A stretch of DNA of 64,000 bases from Zhengitettix transpicula (taxonomy: Eukaryota > Arthropoda > Insecta > Orthoptera > Tetrigidae): NCBI GenBank assembly GCA_037074705.1, contig CM073593.1, positions 65,017,501 through 65,081,500 of the forward strand, in the 5' to 3' direction. Position numbers and translations under genes: made by a program. Positions 58,061-64,000 of this stretch are shown here, piece after piece (the first letter of the stretch is position 1; each line of letters starts with the position of its first letter). The notes beneath the pieces were generated by a model, which was not told the DNA's origin, searched no databases, and saw only the letters and a list, made by a program, of their open reading frames with translations.

Positions 58061-61000
58061 ATTTAACAATTTCTAATCTATCAGTCTTTTATTATAGATC
58101 TTAATTTATATTCTTGAATAAAAAATATAACTTCCTATTTCTTGGAACTGATATAAAAAATAAGGAACAATTAATTTAATAATGATATTATTCAATTAAA
58201 CGTAGTATTGTCATAACAACTCCAGAAGTGTAAAAAATAAATTAAGTGGGTGTTTGGCGGGAAAAAATTCTCACTTCTGAATAACGTTTATAAAAGTATT
58301 CAATACAGCGATACTACATTTTACATTAGACGACTGGAGAACTAATTAAACCATATAAAGATAATCTCTTTTATCTTGGTGTGCACCACTACGAGGCAAT
58401 TATGCCATAAAGTGGTCATAAATCATGAAAATTTTACTTCTGTAAGATATTAAAACAATAAATGGCAATTTCTATATCCAACCAATATAATTAACGAGGT
58501 CTCCAACTGAAACGAGGCAAATGTAACATTCACTTCGCAGACGGAATTAAGCAAATCATTTCCCTTCGTGACTACTAAATTTTCCACTTCCGTGACGCCT
58601 CGTTGATCGGTACAGGAAAGAAAACAATCAAGCACCTGATTAGCCATCCGTCTAAGCAAAGCTTCGTTACACTTCAGGTGTCCCTCCCTAGACACTCTGA
58701 ATACTAATAGTTAACTAAGTGAAAATTATTTGTATCACCGTCGTCAACTTGCCAAAAATTCTCAAAATGTTCTCATGAATTTATATACGCATGTTTGTGA
58801 ACAATAAGTTCATAAATCTCGCAAGGACAAGAAACTGGTTGTTAATTGCATACATGCACGTCAGGATATATAGACCTAGTGATTTACGATAATTAACTCA
58901 TGCGTGTACAAGTACATGATGCATGTCAGAGTCTTTCTCTTAAAAAAAAGTGTTGCACGTCATTTTTGTTGCACAATCATGCACATCAATACATAAATAA
59001 ATTTGAGTAGTGCCTAGCGGAATGTTAACAAATGTTAACATTATTACACGACATTAAATATGGCGGAATTTTAAATTTTTTATTGTTACCAACAATGTAG
59101 CATTAGTATGAAGCTTAAAAGTGTGGTTCGTGGCTAATTGTATAAAAATAATGCAAAAAATAATGTAACCACCTAATCTTCAGTAGAAAAATTCCAATTT
59201 CGTGTAGCATTGTTATTTATCAAACTTTTTGCTTGAAATTACTACGTCAGTTTTTGCGTATTTATCATCCGAAATTATTAAATTATAATAACGTACACAC
59301 ATTGCCAGATATTCTAAAGAATTCTCACTTGAAATTATTTATTGTTAAGGTATCTCTGAATGGTCTATTTGCTCTGTACTACGTTAATACTTTGACTTAT
59401 TCCCACGATGCCTTACCAATAATATAATTCATTATCAGTCACTGCATGTAAGATTATTTTTATTCATATACGCCCAATTTTTACTTATCTCTTTTAAAAA
59501 TTATCTTTAATTTAATATTTTTTAATTAATATCCAATTTTTTCCTTCTCTTACGGTCATTTTCCGGTTTCATTAAAAATTTCCTTCAAACATTGAGCGCA
59601 TCGTGCTCAGCAAACACCAAGACAGCAAAATTATTTGTTTCCCTTTTTGAATTCCGCTCGAGTTTAATGCAAAGGTTTAAAACTCGGGGCTCGCTCGTGA
59701 TATTAAAATTCAAAAAACATATTTAGACAAGGGGAACGAGGGCAAAAAAAAATTCGACTCCTTGTCTTGTATTACACAATCCTTTCGACGAGGAATTCGC
59801 ACTTTCTAAAATAGTGATGTAAGCTGGCCTTTTCGTAGATTTTTTTTGTCCCCCGCGTCCTAGCTGTCGAGAGGCCGTATTTTTCATTATCCGTCACTTG
59901 ACCTGTGACATTTACTGGTGGATGGAAAAGGAAATTCTCAAAGCAGAAATGAATTATTCAGCGGATCAGAAGAACAGAGGTTAGAGCGCGAGAGGAAATT
60001 CCGCAGACCGTCTCTCATTAAGGCGCCGACATTCCTTACGCAGCGTCCTTCATTTAAGGCTTGTGGTTTCAGCCCCAGAAAAAACAACTGGCCTAAAACA
60101 TTGCAAATAATGAATTTAACAAGTACAGCTCAAGGAAAGGAGCATCTTAGAAGAACATGGTTTCATTTAAAATGCTACGTATGCTTCGTAGCGTAACCAG
60201 CTCCAAAGCTTTTTATTTCTTAAATTTGACTTAAATCATTGAGTTATTACTGGTCCTCAATTATACAACGTATTTCAATCACATACATGACTAAAATGAT
60301 TGTAATATTATAAATGTTTACGGGTATCGAAACAGGGGTTGCAATAATAAAATGCAATGTCAATGATAAATTCATTTCAGTATCCTTTAAATGTATTTGG
60401 CGTGGTTGAATCCTAGATTTTCAAAAATTATTAACTGGACCAGGAATTATTTGAGTTTAAAAATTTTTTGATGGAAAAAAAATCTTTTTTGTACTAATCT
60501 CCAAAACATTTTGCGTTAATTTTTGTTTCCAGCATATTTAATAATAGCGGATTTTATGTTGACAGTTTCCAAAGGAAAAATGCTCTAAAAATAATTTTGT
60601 GAAATACGTATGTAGTTTAAGTATTTCTCATTAGAATAAAAAATTGTTCCTCTTTCACACCTTACCGAATCGGAAACAAAAATGAGCATTAATGTACCTG
60701 GAATAAAAACTAGCAATTTAATATTAAAATGAAAGTACGAAGCTAACAGATGCATGGCGTTTAACATATCCATGGTTTACGTAGCCGCGTTATTAATCAT
60801 AGCATGTTTACATAAAAATTTCTTAAAAATTCAAAAACAAATCACGCATTTAAAGTTCTTGAAGTCTTTTTTAAAATCTAACTCCACGGTCTTTAACAGC
60901 TATGTAAATTTGATGAGGGTGAATGAAAATATCTGTCGCTGTTATTAATTCCTGACTGGCCAATTTTTAATTCAAAGAGACGAACGTAGGAAGATAATAT

Positions 61001-63131
61001 ACAATTCCCAGTTCTTTTGTTTGGGTAATGCTTTTCCAATTGACGGAAAATGTTTGAAATCTTTCAGCACGTCGGTGGTAAATCATCTGCGTGTGTTATG
61101 CACACAGCTCATTGGCTAGGCTTAGTCAGTCGTCAGGCTGACAGGATAAATCTGATGCGCAGGATTTCCACGAGCGCACGTAATCGCACGCACTGTCACA
61201 TAGCTACTTACCGTAACGATTTTCCGACAAGCGCACTCTAACCCGGAGAATAGAGAAAAAATAGTTATTTGAAAAATATAATACACCCCGCTCCCGGAGA
61301 AATATTTTTGAGTTTTTCCCCACTTAACACTCAACAAAATGTGTGTGTATATTTGGATATAAATGTCTCTTTAAATAATAATATACTCCTTTATGTTTCA
61401 TTGTAGTGTCTGAATTTTTTAATTCCTAAATATTATTTTTCACGGGTGACGTTGTTTCCTGTAGAGCCAGTGGAAAATTTTGTAGAATTCTTAGAGTGGA
61501 CTTTAGTGAAACATTCACTAAAAAGTATTTCATAACTTTTAACGTATTCTTACTCCCAGGACGGCAGTCAAATTATAAGTCACAATAGCCGTCTTTAAAG
61601 TGGTTTAGGCTGAAATCAGCAGACCAATGTCAAAAAAATTAATATATTATCATTTAAGGAACATTAAAGGACATACCGAGAAAGTCACGGCCCTATCAAA
61701 ACAAGTCAGAAATAACAATCAAAATGCTAATTTTCAGAATGCAAAAATATTTCTTAAAAAAATAAATTTATGTAGAATAAGCATAACAGAGGGAGTTTAT
61801 ATTTTTAAAGGTATGAATAATGTGATAAATAAGAGAAATGAAGTTGGTATTACGGATATTGTGAATGTAGGTGTTATAAATAAAATTGAATGATTTTATG
61901 TCATTACAAGTTAATTATCCGACTATCAAAGATAGTATATATAGATATTGTAATGCCAATTAATTAGGCCAGTAATTAATTGGACATAAAATTTGAATTG
62001 TTTGATAAATCCATTATAGCGGTCTGATCGAACAAAGCAACAATGGAGAAGCGAGTTCGGCTGCTTTGTCGAAAAGTCGAAATGGCGTTAGCGCGCACGA
62101 AAGTCTGGGTTAGTTTACGTCTACAGTCAGCCAGGAAAGGAGGCACATTATAACAAATTTTTCACCGAAATACCTTGCAGTCTATTTCAAATCAGTAAAA
62201 TAACAGCATAAGTCTACAAAGAATCTTCAAATCATAAGTTCCAGTAATAAGATAAATTCGAACAATTTTACACTGGGGGGAAGAAGACATTCGATTGCTG
62301 ACCAAGGAGAGGTTCATCCAAGGCTCCGGAAATTTGTCTGCGTTCTATTCGCCGGTGAGCGTGCAATTTCTGTGAGAACTACAATCTGCGTAAATAACTA
62401 TTTGCATTTATTGTGTTGAGTAGGGGAAACAAAGAATGCTGGTACCAGACGAACAGTATGTAAGTAACAAAAACCAAAACTATGATAATATTGTAAACGC
62501 TAATTAAAGGATAGAGTCAGATTTCGTTCGTTCGTTCGCTTTCTTCTAGTTTTCTTTCATTGATCGACTTATTGTTTTAATTTTAAGCAAATAATATTTT
62601 GAATTGTTAATTAATCAAATTCTACTTTTATCGTGTCCTAAACATCAGACCCAGTAAAGGCCCTGAGAGAACCGACCTCAAATTTTGTTTGTAATTATCT
62701 TTTATTCTGTGAAAGCCACAAAACGAAATAAATCTTTTTTGTTTGTTAATTGTTCATAAAGTTTTCATTTATATTAACACATCATATCTAATTATTACAT
62801 TAAATATCTACAAAAACGTGAACAAATAAATTAGTAATTGATTGTTTATTACAATATATAAAGTTTACATAAATATATTTATAAAAAGTTAAAGTGCCTT
62901 ATGTAAGAACTTTAGAGATAAGGCAAACCATGTTTAGGTTTCGCGAAATAGCAAGTCATGTCATGATTACATGCGCAGTAGCCCACTGCCCTGTAATTGT
63001 AATGCGGGTATGCCGATGCTCAGTTTAACAAGAACCTTTGTTACGTCAACATGGTAAAATAAAAATACACTGGAAACATTGACGCTTCGAAACATATTTT
63101 GTTCACATCTGGATATGTTGTACGGCAAAAA
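58061..63131. other. Stretch without recognised genes
   Basis: GC-richer islands lie at 59860-60090, 61030-61250, and 62040-62150 plus 62270-62380. They have frames without domains and could be regulatory elements or non-coding exons. A TTCG repeat lies at 62526-62543 and TGTTAACA occurs twice at 59023-59040. The remaining sequence is AT-rich with nothing recognised. Confidence 0.35.
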
Positions 63132-63291
63132 CTCAAGTACAGGGTTTGATAAATATACCTTGCCGCTGACTACTTATCCCGTTTGTAAAAATATAATTCA
63201 TGTTTTCAAGAATGGACTCTCCGCAATGAGAAATTCGCAACTGATGACAATGATCCCCTCCACCTTCTCCCTTCTTCTACTGCGCTTCTGA
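63132..63291 (+). repeat. Repeat with shared peptide, copy 2 of 2
   Basis: The frame encodes TGFDKYTLPLTTYPVCKN and ends FSLLLLRF before TGA, aligned with 12730-12897 through DK-x-TL-x-L-x-x-YPV-x-KN and VFK to LLLR. See that entry. The two copies lie 50 kb apart in the same orientation. Confidence 0.55.
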
Positions 63292-64000
63292 CACGACTTG
63301 CACCTAATTTACATTTCGTTTACAATAAGTGAGATAATGGCACGGTTATGATAATGTTGAGTACGATTGGAACCACGACGATAATGGGGGCTATTGATAA
63401 CATGTTATAATAAATTCCGGGTGATACAAGATATGGAAGAATGCGGAAACGAATGTAAACAATGAGTGGTTATCAGTGTTGACTTCACCTTTGTAGCGGA
63501 AATAGGTCAAACTTGATGTAGTGAATTGTAACAAATTATGTGATTCAATGTAAATAGTTACATGAATGTTTTTCAGATGACTGAGAGCGTTTCGGTAGGT
63601 CGCGTCTATTTTTAATGTCTCTGGCAGACAATAAAATTATATTTTGGGGACTGCTATTCCGGTATTAAATTATACATCTTCCTTCATTTCTGTATTTATA
63701 ACCTTGCACTTAACTTTGTCATTGCTTTGAACTGACTCACACATTTCGTTAGTTTCTAACATAAGAAAAAAAATTAAAAGAAATTTGTATAAAAATGTTT
63801 TCCTGTTTTTACTGGTCTCGCCAAATACTGAGCTGAGGGGGAGGGTAATACTCTCAGAAAAATTAGGAATGTCTGGTCTCGTTATTAGTTCTGAGACATG
63901 TGAGCGGCGACTCTTCAATAAGACTGACAATGGCCGAATGCTGTATTGTAAGGAAGCGAAAAGCTATTTGCCACTCAGCACGACGCAGTCTGGAGACAAA
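63292..64000. other. Stretch without recognised genes
   Basis: A minus frame at 63670-63930 has no domain. Nothing else was recognised up to the window edge. Confidence 0.4.

Noticed and set aside
61122..61337. Minus-strand donor ACG/GTAAGT near 61.21 kb with an upstream frame
   Set aside because: The best acceptor would make an exon of only 26 bases and the peptide shows no domain.
1..64000. CRISPR arrays, bacterial operons, rRNA or snRNA genes
   Set aside because: No regularly spaced repeats with unique spacers, no dense coding, and no recognisable rRNA or U-snRNA core sequences were seen.

Overview
This window looks like non-coding DNA from a large, AT-rich animal genome, most likely an insect. 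It is roughly two-thirds A+T by eye. No open reading frame exceeds 193 codons, and there are no bacterial-style operons. The repeats are animal types: a mariner transposon relic, tRNA-derived SINE heads, a non-LTR retrotransposon relic, long AT microsatellites, and many short foldback repeats. A polyneopteran insect (cockroach, termite or stick insect) is my guess from overall texture only; nothing here proves the order.

Host genes: only two pieces look like host exons, both on the minus strand. One at 49776-49884 has consensus splice sites and encodes a start codon plus a signal-peptide-like sequence. A weaker candidate lies 16.5 kb further on at 33053-33212. Its only open frame matches the phase left by the first exon. 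If both are real, most of 33-50 kb is one long intron and the window lies mainly inside or beside a gene for a secreted or membrane protein whose identity I cannot name.

Mobile and repeat layout: 0-2 kb has a non-LTR retrotransposon RNase H relic. 5-6.2 kb has AT microsatellites and a 161-bp tandem duplication. About 7.6 kb has a possible GIY-YIG endonuclease relic of a Penelope-like element. 9.2-10.7 kb has a direct repeat pair around a tRNA-like SINE head. 12.7 and 63.1 kb carry two copies of an unnamed repeat that still share a readable peptide. 16.0-16.5 kb is a very AT-rich foldback. 18.6-19.1 kb is an internally deleted mariner with both ends and TA target duplications. 20.2-23.5 kb has two copies of a 300-bp repeat and a tRNA-like unit followed by a T run. 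24.6 kb has a palindrome of two octamer (POU-type) sites.

The most interesting layer is a set of short inverted-repeat (foldback) elements at about 34.4, 38.9, 40.4, 43.6, 44.7 and 57.8 kb, plus single arms at 3.6, 34.7, 36.3, 47.7 and 55.2 kb. Many share a block that begins CCTGANGA and ends GAAACGTTGTG with a small hairpin between, which resembles a hammerhead ribozyme core. The one at 43.6 kb is flanked by a perfect 12-bp direct repeat, as expected for a retrotransposed insertion. Hammerhead motifs are known from Penelope-like elements and from small retrozyme-like circular RNAs, so these may be relics of such a system. I do not claim that any copy is active.

GC-richer islands near 7.1, 28.1, 33.4, 35.7, 37.5, 50.6, 56.5, 59.9, 61.1 and 62.1 kb are candidate conserved regulatory elements or unrecognised non-coding exons. 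I cannot test conservation from one sequence.
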